Shown in pieces: positions 34,562 through 45,867 of a DNA stretch of 64,000 bases; position 1 is the stretch's first letter; the number at the start of each line of letters is the position of its first letter. Both the position numbers and the translations under genes were made by a program. The notes beneath the pieces were generated by a model that searched no databases, was not told where the DNA came from, and saw only the letters and a program-made list of their open reading frames with translations. This DNA is from Tulasnella sp. 424 (taxonomy: Eukaryota; Basidiomycota; Agaricomycetes; Cantharellales; Tulasnellaceae), in contig WSUB01000034.1 of the NCBI GenBank assembly GCA_019633425.1, forward strand, positions 239,344 to 303,343, in the 5' to 3' direction.

Positions 34562-35402
34562 TTTGAGAGAAGTAGATTGGCGAGGGTTTAGGTAAGGTTC
34601 GTTGAGCAGGGGTAGGGGTGGATCTAGCTTTCGTAGTCGGTTGGGGCGACGGCGAGAAGAGTTCAAGTAGGGGAGACGAGGCACGGCGGTAGGAAGATCA
34701 TCCCTCAAGCAAGACAGGAGGCCTTAAGTAGTCCCAGAGATCAATTCAGTCAATCTAAGGTCTTGTTTGGGTGGAGTCAGCAAACCCGTCATGCAAAGTG
34801 CGATGCAGACTAGCCTCATTTAACTTAGGACTGGGGTTAAACGGATGGAAATCAATAGATTCCAGATCCATTAACAGTAAAAATTTGTTTATCGACATGA
34901 TTCAAATATAGATAGATCATATGATTTACTATATTGATGATTTGCATGGGTGATATGGGCGCTTGAGGATCGGCGTTCTGAGCGACGTTGGGTGGACACA
35001 ATGGGCCAGACGCCCGGCCGTCAATCAGGTGGAGTAGAGACGCCAAGTAACTCTAAAGCTGTATCATTTTTTTATATTGGCTACTTATGCTTGTCGAGTA
35101 CCTGGATGAGCCCCGTACACGTACGACGATGTCGGCGAAACTGGGGCTCTGGCTTGGTCCAAACCTCCAGATCGGCAACGGGGCCGGATCTTGAAACACT
35201 GCCGCAAAGACACAAGGTCTTCAGTTCGAATCTCGTAATTTGATCAAACGGCGTCAATTTTCAAATCTCCGCCGTCATGAAAATAAATACAACGTGAATG
35301 AACACAGATATGCCAGATCGCCGAAAGAAGTGGAAGTAACATGAACAAACGAAAAAAATACAGAGATGGAAGAATCCGCTACATAACAAAAAATACACTG
35401 AA
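34562..35402. other. AT-rich spacer between the two paralogues
   Basis: About 840 bp without a gene. AT-rich around 34850-34960 and 35270-35400. A short GTTCGAATC motif near 35220 recalls a tRNA T-arm but the rest of a tRNA is absent. Confidence 0.55.
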
Positions 35403-36108
35403 CTAAGAGTAATAAGGATTTACGGAACGGTGGAGTGTTGGGAACGTGTAAGGTGGTTTATACGACGGGTGGGACAGGAACGCGGCATACGGGTCATAAG
35501 GGAGCGAAGTCGCGAAGCTATTTAGGTGAGGCGTCCCGCGCCTGCAGCGCATGTACAACACCTCATCGTCGTCACTGTCTTGATAGTCCAGCGGGTCAAT
35601 GCAGTCGTTCTCCTCCTCCTCTAGGATAGAGATGAAGGGATTTTTGTTCCTATTGGAAATCGGTTGCGAAGTTGGCGCAGTAGTTCCTCCTTGAGGTGCC
35701 TTCTCCGGACACATTTTCGGTTCAGGCACAGCGATAATCGTCTGAGAGGTCTGGCGGGAGAATAGCATGGACGAGCGGGGTGTTGAACCCGTTGAGTCGC
35801 TTAGCTGACTTGCGGAAGTGAATGTTCTTGAGAAAGGTGCCGGGTAGAATAGCTCGGACTCGAGTTCCTCCGTGAAAGTAGCCGCTACTTCCAGGGCATG
35901 AGTGAATAAAGGCTAAATTCGAGGAAATTTCGAAGAAGGGAAAAGTCAGAAAAACTCGGTTGATCCGTGTGGGCGCGAGAACAAACAAGCTCACCTTATC
36001 CGTCTCGGCGTGTTTGAATACTTTCGTCACAACCCCGATTACCTTCCTGGTCTTCGCCACTAGAGTCTTTCTCCGGGCTGGGGAGCTCGTTGGGGGTAGG
36101 TACCGCAT
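35403..36108 (-). CDS. uncharacterised protein, tandem paralogue 2
   Basis: Exons 35995-36108 and 35403-35912 (minus); 207 residues, same phase-0 intron as its neighbour. Starts MRYLPPTSSPARRKTLVAKT; KTLVAKTRKVIG aligns with KSLVAKTKDFVG of paralogue 1. The second exon carries ELESELFYPAPFSRTFTSAS, QLSDSTGST, an acidic stretch (ILEEEENDCIDPLDYQDSDD) and the shared end (SLPYDPYAAFLSHPSYKPPY, then FPTLHRS). Function unknown. The basic head, acidic middle and fixed C-terminal motif suggest an intrinsically disordered adaptor; this is inference only. The tandem order points to a local duplication. Confidence 0.72.
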
Positions 36109-37021
36109 TACTTGGAATGAGGAATTCTTTGCACGTAGTGAGATGTGGGTCGAGTGTTCGCTATGCTTTTGGCTCTGGATGGAGCTACGAGGGATGGACG
36201 TGGGGAAGCGAGCATCCGGCAGCACAAAGACGGTGTAAGGAGAACAGGAAAGACCTGCTCGAGGGCGAGTCTGTGAGTCTTTAATCATTGTTCAATGGCC
36301 CTATCATTCGGAAGGGGGAACGGAAGGCGCGGAGAATCAAGATATGCGTCACACACAGGGTGCACTGTAATTCGGTTTGTTTAGCTCCCGTTCCGGCTTA
36401 CCCGTATGTGATCAAGCAAAAAGAGGAATCAGAAGATCCCGAAATCTAAATGAAAGATGAAAAGAACTATCAGGCCAACCCGAATCAGTGCTTACGGCCC
36501 CCGAATGCTTATCGCTCAAGAGACGGTCTACTGAGACATTTGAATTTTTTTTTTTTCAATGCGCCTAGCGACACTTTAGGAAACATGAAACCAGGTTCGC
36601 CGTCGACGATAACGGCTGTAAAATAGTAACCAAAATTCGACGTTTCATTCTGTCGAGAGGTAAGTAATGTCGTCACGCTCGACGAGCGGGTCCCCAAACG
36701 AGCCCGCGGACGGGAGGAAATGAGACGGTTCCGTCCGTCGCAAAGCATACCCCGACACGAGCTTGGAGAAGAAGGAATAGAGTCACGAGGTACTCAAACG
36801 CCACATGGAAGTCGGGCCGGTGCATTACTCGAGACTCCGCAACGGCAATAGCCGTCGGCAAGGAGCCTGGACGGGGACGAAGCGCCTGGAACGAAGGGCG
36901 ATTCTCCTCCCTGAATATCACAAAGGGACAGGCGCTCTCAATATGACGTTCGCGACGACGTAACCTCCCTTAACTCGTGGCGAGGATGATAGCTGGATGG
37001 AGGAAGCGCAACCCACGATTT
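36109..37021. other. intergenic, no gene seen
   Basis: Promoter side of paralogue 2 and gene-poor sequence with a short T-run at 36546. No supported frame. Confidence 0.5.
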
Positions 37022-37457
37022 AGGTATGAGCAGGGAATGCGAAATACTTCGCCCGGATAGAGGGGGGTGGAGCGCGACCCCAAATCTAGGGGCGAGGCGA
37101 GATAGGTTCATGGAAGCTCGACAGGGTGGTGGCATCCTCTCGGGAGCTCAGAAGGTTCTGGGCGAATCCAAAATGAACAAAGTGCACCCGCCGAATCGGC
37201 AAGGAAAACCCAGTCTCGTCGCTCCAAGAGAGCATCCAAATAAAGATTCAGGTACGAGCAGTGAATCCTTCGCCGGATAGAGGGAGTGGAGCGCGACCCC
37301 GGACTTAGGGGGATGCGAAGATGGGTCATGGTAGCTCAACGGGTGGTGGCAGCGGGAGAGAGTGCTCAGAAGGTTCTGGGCGATGCAAAAACGAACATAT
37401 AGACCCGCCGAATCGGCAAGGGAACCCAGTCTCGGCTCCAAGAGCGATCCAAATAAG
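37022..37457. repeat. imperfect tandem duplication, units of ~228 and ~208 bp
   Basis: Unit 1 at 37022-37249 and unit 2 at 37250-37457 share ordered words: AGGTA(T/C)GAGCAG, CGGATAGAGGG, GTGGAGCGCGACCCC, CTCAGAAGGTTCTGGGCGA, CCGCCGAATCGGCAAGG and ATCCAAATAA. No coding role is apparent. Confidence 0.7.
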
Positions 37458-37461
37458 CATG

Positions 37462-37733
37462 GCATATTGTAAATTCGACTGCATTCAATTTGGGCTATGA
37501 GAATCTAAACAGACGGAGAACGGGTGTTAGGATGCTTCAAGGAACGATCATCGAGAGCGAGAAAAAACGACTTACAGACTACATATGGGCATATTGGAAA
37601 TCCGACCGCATTCAATTTGGCTGGGAGAATCTGAACAGACGAGGAATGGATTTCAGCGAACGCTTCGAGGACGGTTCGAGGGCCGATCATATGCATCGAG
37701 AGCGAGAAACGACTTACATACTACATAGACGGG
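37462..37733. repeat. second imperfect tandem duplication, units of ~127 and ~145 bp
   Basis: Units 37462-37588 and 37589-37733 share GCATATTG, CGCATTCAATTTGG, GAGAATCTGAACAGACG, CGAGAGCGAGAAA and CGACTTACA. It lies directly after the previous tandem repeat; the two are unrelated in sequence. Confidence 0.65.
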
Positions 37734-37778
37734 TTATGTCCTTCTGCGATCGTTGAGTTCTTTCGGCCCCTATGCTCT

Positions 37779-38246
37779 TCATCTTGTGGGCTGGGAGGAG
37801 GCCCCTCCTTTTGCTCCGAAGGGAACAGCTGGATTGTACGCGGCGGGTGCGGCTTCGAGCGTGTCGAACGGCTCGTCCGCGGCAAAGACGAGTTCCTCGG
37901 CACTTGGCGGTCCACTCGCATCGGGTTCCGAGTTCTTTTCCTGGTGCTTAATGAAGATCGGCAGGGATTGTTGAATGACGATGTTGGTCGTCGCTGCTTT
38001 TGGGTTTGCGGATAGCAGAGGAGTGGGAATTATTTCGAGCGAGCTTGGGTTTTGAAGTGCGGTACGAGATGTGCCAGATGGAGTGGGAGTGTCAACTTTC
38101 GACTGGTTTGGAACGCGGTCGCTGGTTATGTATCGACGTCGCGACAGGGGTTGGACGAGATTCCACTCGGGCGAGGGTCGGGTAGGATCGACCAGCAGTC
38201 TACCTCGTAACGCGACTATAAGGTCCCGTTGACGAGACGGTCCCAA
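37779..38246 (-). CDS. possible gene of unknown function, 5' end unclear
   Basis: A 155-codon open frame without a clear ATG. It starts after a possible acceptor (CTTCGAG near 38252) and would need an upstream exon. The product is basic at the N-terminal side (RQRDLIVALRGRLLVDPTRP, RRRYITSDRVP) and acidic/alanine-rich towards the end (SAEELVFAADEPFDTLEAAP). This could be a small, perhaps mitochondrially targeted protein. Composition and length exceed chance expectation in this gene-poor stretch, but no family is recognised. Confidence 0.35.
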   Translation of the reverse strand: MGPSRQRDLIVALRGRLLVDPTRPSPEWNLVQPLSRRRYITSDRVPNQSKVDTPTPSGTSRTALQNPSSLEIIPTPLLSANPKAATTNIVIQQSLPIFIKHQEKNSEPDASGPPSAEELVFAADEPFDTLEAAPAAYNPAVPFGAKGGASSQPTR

Positions 38247-40383
38247 GACTCGAAGACAAGCGAACGAGTCAGTCTTCTAATATTTTTCGCCTCGGGACTC
38301 ACAAGTGCACGGGAGCCGCCCCACTGACCCATCAGGCGGACGGATTTCGAATTGACGAGGGGGTGGCACGTTCAAGCGAATGGGGATCTTCGTCCTTCAT
38401 GGAGCTAGGACATATAAAGTGGGGAAGCTGTCAAAGCAAGAGGTCATGCTCTTGCTCGGAGGGTTACCTTTTAGGACATGAGGGTTCGCGGGCAGGCCAC
38501 ACTCTAGCGGAAGATGACGGCGGGGCCTGCAACAAAATCGGAAGGGTTTCGAAAAAGGGTTTTATCAATGATAGAAGAGTTGACAGAGAGGTGTCATGCC
38601 CAGAAGGAAAGACAACGTGGAATGAAAAGCTCCTCGACAGAAGAGAAAAAATCGTGCAAGGACTTGCGCGTTGGTCATCCCGGCGCTAGAAAGGGACAAT
38701 CCGCCCGAAAGGCCATTGACAAGCTTTGTCTTCTTTTTCCCAAGTTCATAGTTCCCTGAGAGGGCTTCTATTGACGCGCGTACTGTAATCTTTCTTTAAG
38801 CGTGCTCGGGAAAAAGCTGATGGAAGGCGGTCGGCACGTTTTCTTCGCCCTATGGGTGCTGTGGCACTCCCTTGTGACCCCTCCCTCGCCAGAGCAGCCT
38901 CCTTTACAGCACGATAAGATGCACACTTCACTTCACTTCACCTAATCAGAGAGAGAGGATATTTAGCAACATATGACACTGTGTAGACGTACTTTAGCAG
39001 CAAGCCACGAAGTTTCCGTTTCGAAGTGCCCAGCCTCCTTCAAGGGTCGGACGAGCTCAATTGCCTTGTAAGGTCACTTTCACCAGCAGCATAACCAGCC
39101 AATAAGGAGGGTATTTTTCTTTCCATCGCATACGAAAAGAGAAAAGTGGACATGGGGGGAACGTTGCACCGTGCAGCGAATTGTGGCAAGGAAAAAAAAA
39201 TAAGCTTCGAGCCGAGATGGGTATACTGCAAACACGCCGTAAAGCCATGCTCCCCCCCAATCTTTACTTCGGAGGGACTCGATGATAGAAGGTGTACGCA
39301 CAGCACTGTTATTTGCTTTTTTTTTTCCAAGCGACGAGGTGTGGTTTCGTGCAAGGGGGATTTGGGGCTGGTCGGACGTACGAACGCCTTGGACGCCGCA
39401 GCCTCCCAAATGGCGGTATGCAGGGATGGGCGCGTCGATTCCACGTGGCATAAAATAGACAATTTGGGCGTCAGGTGATTGATTGGAATGCAGACTGGCG
39501 GTTGGTCTCGTCGTTCAACGATGTCGTCGAGAGTGAGGTTTGGATGACGATGAGACATTTTGCAAATAAACAAATGGAAGAAGAGAGATAGCGAGGGGGT
39601 AGTGGACGCAGGGGGGGGGGGGGTGAAGTGAGATGGTGTACAAATCTGATCGGCTCTTCTCACAGACTCGGCGACCATTGGGGGACTGTCCCTTCTTCTG
39701 AACGCCTTCCCTCCAGTCACCCCCCTCGCCGACCTCGCGTCTCCCTCCCTCGCGTCGTCCGTCGTCGTCACTGTCGTCCCCATCATCGCCCTCCCTACAG
39801 TCACACACAGCTTTTACATCAAAGAGCGCGAACGGGGCGAACACACACAGGGACGAAAGGGAAAGGAAAAGGAAGAAGAAACCCCCACTTTTACGACAAG
39901 TGTGGGATTATCCAGTGCCAATCTTCGTGTCTGGCTCCCTCGCCCTAGTCTATTTTCTAACCGTCACTCCCTCCCTGCATCCCTCCCTCTTCTCCCTCTC
40001 TCCCAAATTTACAGCACAGTCTGCTGCTGCTGCACTCGTCGCCACATCCACACCCAGTCGTTGGTCTTGCGAGGGTGGTGTGTACGATATTTTGGGCACA
40101 CGTAGACGGAGGATTCCTCACCACACACGCACAACAACCCCCTCCAGACATCGCTTCTTTTTCCTCCCTCAAATCGTTCGTCTGCTTCTTTCACCTCCCA
40201 AACTTGCCTCTCGCTGCTATCAACCCACTCCTCCCCCCCCTTCCCTCCCTCGACCCGCCACATAACATTATTCGTTCCACTATTTGCAGTTCCATTCCAA
40301 ACTAACCACCGCACCTCCTCCACACCCTCACTCACTCAACCCGCCTCCCCCCTCCCTTCTCCTCTCATCCGCGTAATCCCCAA
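38247..40383. other. long promoter/leader region of the LIM-binding gene
   Basis: About 2.1 kb. From about 39680 it is strongly CT-rich (TCCCTCCC and CCTCCCT repeats, 39710-40370), the form of long leaders upstream of regulatory genes in basidiomycetes. It contains homopolymers (G run near 39611, A run near 39193, T run near 39321). The 254-codon minus frame at 39040-39804 is listed under rejected items. Confidence 0.5.
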
Positions 40384-40641
40384 ATGTCAATGTACGAGCC
40401 TTCGGATGTGTACCGTCAAACTAGTGGCCTTACTCAGGCTAGGCCTCCACCAAATCACCCTGGTCAACAACCGGGTCTCAGCCCCGCCGACTTCCAACAA
40501 CAACTGCAGCGGCAGCAGGAACAGCAATCACTAGGCGGCCTCAACCCCCAGTTCCCCCAAGGTTTCAACCCTCAGCAGCTGCAGCAGCAACAACAACAGC
40601 AGCACCAACGGCAGCAGCAACAGCTACTACAGCAGCAGCAT

Positions 40642-40673
<32 letters not shown>

Positions 40674-41975
40674 GCAGCAGGGTCAACAGCAATTACTAAA
40701 CCATGGCCAGCCTCAACAGCCCGGTCAGCGGATGCTTCCCGGTGGTGCCAACCCATTTACGAGGGTACCACCGTCTGCCGCGTCTCAGCAGAAGCAGTTG
40801 ACCGCGATGGCGATGGCTGAAGGCATCCCTGGTTTCCCCATCGGCGGAGGACCAGGTCCTTCCGGTGTGCCTGGATCCGGCGTCGGCGGACAAATGGGTA
40901 TGCGTCCAGGAGGGCCTAACGCTGCTGGATTGCCCGGAAATGCCATGGCTGGATTGGGCATGGTCAACAACATGGGTGCCAACATGGGGGGCGCCATGGG
41001 TGGAATGAACGTCGGTGGTGCGCTTGGTGCCGGTGCCAGCGGCGTGAACATCAACATCCCCCCAGGTCAACGCCAGCCACCCGGCGTCGCCAACTTCGGA
41101 GGCAACGCAATGGCCATGGGAGGCCAGAATCGACCGAATGGCGCAAATCCAGGGATGCAGCAGCGCGTAGTCTCTGGTCAAAATATTTTCGGTGGTCCGT
41201 CGGGGACAAATGCAGGAGTGTTCAACCCGGCCAATATTGGCATGTCTATGGGCGGAGCAGCTGGTGCAGCTGGTGGCATGAACGCGCAAGGGATGATGGG
41301 CGGCGCCGCTAATCAAGCCAATCAACTCCAACCTGGAGGAAACGTGGCCGGAATGGGCGTTCACCCCAGTCAGCAGGCGATGCAGCAGTTGATGGGCCAA
41401 CAGCAGCAACATCAACAGCAGCAGCAGCAGCAGCAACAACAGCAGCAAGGCCCACAAGGCTCGAACATGCAGCAGGCTCAGCAGATCCCCGGTCAACCTC
41501 GTCCACCATCCGTCGTCGGCAACGCTGGCGCTTTCCAACCTCCGAATAACCCTTCCCCTGGCCGACCTCCGAGTACAGCCGCGCAGCAATATCCGAACCA
41601 AATGAGCAGGACGCAGGCTGGGATCGTGTCTGGCATGGGTGGGATGGGCGTCATGCCCGGTATGCTTGGAGGCGCACCTGGCACATCGCCCGCTCGAGGA
41701 TCACCTGCCCAGCACGGACAGCCCGGGAACAACGGTCCCGGAGGCCCAGGTCAACATCCTATGGGCATGCCGCAGATGATCCCCCAGCAGAATACTGGGA
41801 ATCAGCACACTCCGATGATGGGTCAAGCTCGACCGCCTTCGCGACCGCAGCACGGTGGACCGCTCGGTCAGCAACCTCAACAGCAAGGTCCTCAATTCGG
41901 CCCTGGGGCTGGTCGTGTACCGACGCCGCAGATGAGCCATCAGCTCCAACAGCAACAGCAACAGCAGCGGATGAT

Positions 41976-42013
<38 letters not shown>

Positions 42014-42495
42014 GCCAGCCTCAGCCGGGACAGCAGTTCGGGAACCAGGACATGGGCCGCGTCACTCCGAACTTGACGGGCGGAGGTCCTCAAGCCCCTT
42101 CGCAGGGCCACCCTGCTAATCTAATCGCTACCCCGTCCCAGCAAGCCGCGAGAGTCGAATCTTACGCGAGCAACATCCCTCATCAACCTGGTCCAGGGAA
42201 CCTTAACCCGGCGGCTCTGGGCAACCAACCTCTTCCTGGGAGCGGTAATTTCCCTTTTGGACATGTTGGAGGCGCGCTTGGTGGGGGTATGCCTTCGGCG
42301 ACTGGGGGTCCTTCGCCTCCGAACAGCATCATGTCGCAGGCGAATTCTCAGCAGCTCGGCGGTCAACCTCCACCGGGCCAGCAAGGCATGCAGCAGCCTC
42401 CAATGGGCATGGGTATGGGACTTGGAGGACGAGGTCCGATGCAAGGGCAACCTGGGCAGCTCGGTCAACAGCAGCAACACGGCGGTATGCATCCC

Positions 42496-42530
<35 letters not shown>

Positions 42531-45216
42531 GCAGCAGCAGCAACAACACCCTGGGATGCCTCACCCTCCGCAACAGCAGAGACCTGGACCTGGTGGACAG
42601 ATGATTCCTGGAGGTGTACCAGCAGCTCCGCCACCACCGCCACCCGGGTCGATGCAACAGCAGCAACAACAGCCTGGTGCGCCACCATCTCAGCAGCAGC
42701 AGCCTCAGAATCCCGGAAACGGTCTTTCTCAGCCCAATGGACCTCACCCACCACAACCGCCACCTCCGGGAGGACAGCAGCAAGGTGGTCCTCCGCCACC
42801 GCCGAATGGCGTGCGGATGCCGCCTCAGCCTCAGCGGACGCAGTCGATGATCCGAGGGGAGAGCGTTGGTACTGGGAATCCGGGGACGCCTGGTGGACCT
42901 GGTGGTCAGGATGGGTCGACTCCTGGTGGTGGTCCGATGGGCGTTGTGGGTCCGCCGGGAGGTGCGCCCGGCGCGAATAGGCAGATGATGATGACTACCG
43001 CGCAGTATAAGTGAGTTTTTAATCCCTTTTGGCTGTTTTTTTTTTTCGAGCGGCTATTGATTTTTGGGGGGTGACTTTTTAGGATGGCGTCTTTAACCCA
43101 TATTGGATTAGGTCAAGGTGTTATCAGGATGTTGGAGTTTAGTAGTGCGATGGCGAATGGACATGGCGTATGTGGTTTTCAAGGCTGTTCTGGACGAAAG
43201 GATTTTGACTTTTTTTTTTGATTGATTTTCAGCAACCGATCCAGTATTGGGGTGCTCTCGTCGACGACTTTTTCGTTCCGAAGAAAGGATGTATGCGGAT
43301 GACGTTGACAAAGGATGATGCCGAAGTCAAACCTTTTGGTAATTGTTTGACCATGGCCATCTGGATGACAGTGTGCTGATGGGGGGACTTTTATTTTAGA
43401 AATTTTCACCCCGACACTGCCTCGCTTTTTCTTCAGCTCGTTCTGTTCCGGCGTGACCTCGATCCATCTTACCCTGAACGCCGTCCGCGAAAGCTGTCCG
43501 NNNNNNNNNNNNNNNNNNNNNNNNNNNNNNNNNNNNNNNNNNNNNNNNNNNNNNNNNNNNNNNNNNNNNNNNNNNNNNNNNNNNNNNNNNNNNNNNNNNC
43601 GCTTTTTCTTCAGCTCGTTCTGTTCCGGCGTGACCTCGATCCATCTTACCCTGAACGCCGTCCGCGAAAGCTGTCCGGCTCCAGGAGAAGGCATCGTCGA
43701 TTGCACCAACGCTTCGTTTACCTATACCTTTGACTCTGGTTACGTCGTCGTCCTCAGCGGTCCGCTTCGCGCCCACATCTACCTCGTTCCGAATATGGCT
43801 TCTCAAAGCACCGATGGTCCTTCGCCTCAGCCTCACCCAGGACAAGGTCAACCCGGTCCCGGCCACTCGCTCAAGTTCAATTACATCGAGTTCACTTCGA
43901 AGAAAGTCAGCAAAACCATCGACCCGAACGCCGTCAAAGGATCTCGGATACCTCTACCTTTCCAGCCGTCTGGCGGGTGGAACGACGCTGAGAGTCCTAT
44001 GGGTATGATGAACGGCATGATGGGAGGAGATACGCCGATAAATGGCCTGGTGAATGGGCATGAGAGTACCGGAAGCGGGGCAAGTTCGTCGCCGACGTTG
44101 GTTGGTGGGAGTAGAACTGCGTCGAGCGCTGGGACGACGATGGGAGGACCTGGAGAGCGGGGTTGGGTGATTGAGAGAGCGTTCTTGCCTGCAGAACCGG
44201 TGAACGCGTTTGGGATTCCGGAGAGCACGATGAGGGTTCTTGAGGTATGTTCCACAGGAGATTTGCAGAGATTCGGGTAACTTACGTGAGGCTTCAAGTT
44301 GGCAGAAAGCGTGACGCAACTGAGCGACCTCATCACTTTATCTTTTGACAATGGATTCGGTCCCATTCGTGAGTTTTCCTGAATCAGGCGGGGGGACACG
44401 CATGCAGTGTGGAGAACTGACATATTGGCAGAATCCCTAGCTCATTATGCCAACCACGTTCGACAAAAGAATCCAGAAGACTTTTATGCAAGAAATGACC
44501 ATATTGCCCAAGCCACCATGCAAGCGGCCAAAACCGAACCCCTTGACTTTCTCCCCTCCCATTTCAACAATGGACAACTCGCTGGCGGAAACATACTGAT
44601 CCCAAACGGAATGCCTAACTTTACCCCTGGTCCGATGACTGCGAGTCCTGGAATGCTCAGCTTGAACCCACATATGGTGCAGAATATGGGTGGACCACCG
44701 CCGGGGATGATGGCGCCGCCTCCTACGACTCCGCAAGTCGACGCTCACACTCCTGGAGGACCCAGCGGTGTAACCCCACGGCTCAGCCACGTGCAAAACC
44801 CCATGAACCAGAGTCCGGGCATGCGCCCAAACTCGTCTAGCGGGCCTCCTGGTCCCTCAGGCCCGCTCCAGCAACAGGGGACCCCTTCTTTATCATCGTT
44901 CAACGCACCTCCACCTCCGGGAAACGGTAACGCGCAGAAACGTAAAGCGACGTCAGATGGTGGGCCGGATGGGAGTGGGCTCGGTGCCGGAGATGGACAA
45001 GGAGGCCCACCGTCGAGAAGACAGCGGACGTCGGGTTCCGTGTCGACTGGGAACAACCCGGGGTATGGACCCGGTCCCGGTGGTGATGGTGGAGCTGGAG
45101 ACTCTCCTTCCGAGGGAGTGAACACGCGTGGCAAAGGTCGTAAAAGCCCCGTTCAGTCAAAAGCACAAGTACCCCAAGCAAGAAATAAACCGACTAGACG
45201 AGCGGGGGGTGCGTAG
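40384..45216 (+). CDS. LIM-binding-domain transcription co-regulator (LDB/PtaB type), intact parent copy
   Basis: Six exons: 40384-43010, 43083-43167, 43233-43338, 43400-44244 (contains the N gap), 44299-44368, 44432-45216. The N-terminus is MSMYEPSDVYRQTSGL, followed by long polyglutamine tracts (40576-40680, 41400-41450, 41950-42010, 42495-42550) within Gly/Met/Pro/Gln-rich sequence. The LIM-binding core follows: LGQGVIRMLEFSS, YWGALVDDFFVPKKG, IFTPTLPRFFFSSFCSGVTS, HSLKFNYIEFTSKK. The tail is Pro/Gly-rich with basic clusters (KRKATSDGG, SRRQRTSG). Family members (animal LDB1, plant SEUSS, Aspergillus PtaB, yeast Mfg1) are nuclear scaffolds that bridge DNA-binding partners and control morphogenesis and adhesion. 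With the gap artefact removed (99 N plus one 78-bp copy) exon 4 is 668 nt and stays in frame. Truncated copies at 8910 and 20887 derive from it. Confidence 0.85.
43423..43500. repeat. 78-bp sequence repeated exactly after the gap (left copy)
   Basis: Identical base for base to 43600-43677. The paralogous exons at 11280 and 22984 have this sequence only once. Confidence 0.9.
43501..43599. other. assembly gap of 99 N
   Basis: Run of N inside exon 4 of the LIM-binding gene, between two identical 78-bp ends. Probably an unmerged contig overlap, not missing sequence. Confidence 0.9.
43600..43677. repeat. 78-bp sequence repeated exactly (right copy)
   Basis: Begins at the first base after the N run and ends exactly where the left copy ends (AGCTGTCCG), as expected for overlapping contig ends. 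Confidence 0.9.
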
Positions 45217-45867
45217 ATATACACCCACACTGTGAAAAAAAAAGAGAGTATTTTTATGCCCATGGTCTGTTCCTTTTTTCCTTTCATTCTTCCGCTCTTA
45301 TATGGTTGCTTTCGATTGTCTGTCTCTCTCTCTGTTCTGGTTGCTGTGATCTGTGCAATTATCTGCTTTTACATATTCCCGTCGTCTCTTTTTTTTTCAT
45401 TTCATCGTTTTTCGTCTTGTAGTTCTTTCTCCCCCTTTTTTTTACGTCGCATTGTACTAGTATTTCTATTCTTGCCCTTCTCGTTTTCCTCCTGGGCTTC
45501 TGGATGACTTGGTTGCGGCACGGTGCTTAAGGGTTCGAAGCGATCACCTGACTCAAAAACGCGGCTGCGCACGTCATGAATGAATACAACTTCTTTCTTC
45601 GGCGGGCTTGCCGCTCCTCACCGCACCACGATATGATAAGAGCCAAGGGATGTGATGTTATCCGTGGCTTGAAGTTCTTCGATTGGAGTCAGATTTGGTT
45701 GATTCAATTGGTGGGCAATCAGATCGCCGCTAGTCTCCAAGGCTCTTATTACGCTCAACGAACAACCAACAGTCTATAAGAACGGTCACCGTTGGCATCG
45801 TTGGAGGTTATCCAAGTCGTTCCGTTCACTCCCCCCATTCTCCACTCCCGTGAACGACTCTCCATCA
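45217..45867. other. 3' UTR and promoter between LIM-binding gene and ankyrin gene 1
   Basis: T-rich 45240-45480, then the promoter of the ankyrin gene. From about 45378 on it is copied at 56526-56989. Confidence 0.6.

Noticed and set aside
35156..35240. tRNA-like GTTCGAATC sequence
   Set aside because: The T-stem does not pair and no acceptor, D or anticodon arm can be built around it.
39040..39804. 254-codon open frame on the minus strand upstream of the LIM-binding gene
   Set aside because: It runs through a G run and two A runs, has no domain, lies in the CT-rich leader of the plus-strand gene and its composition follows that bias.
40565..43010. Long Leu/Ala/Val-rich frames antisense to the glutamine-rich exon
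   Set aside because: They are shadows of CAG/CAA repeats read on the other strand or in another frame.
43501..43599. Genuine internal repeat in the LIM-binding protein across the gap
   Set aside because: Identity is exact and ends at the gap edges, and both paralogues have a single copy; an assembly artefact explains it better.
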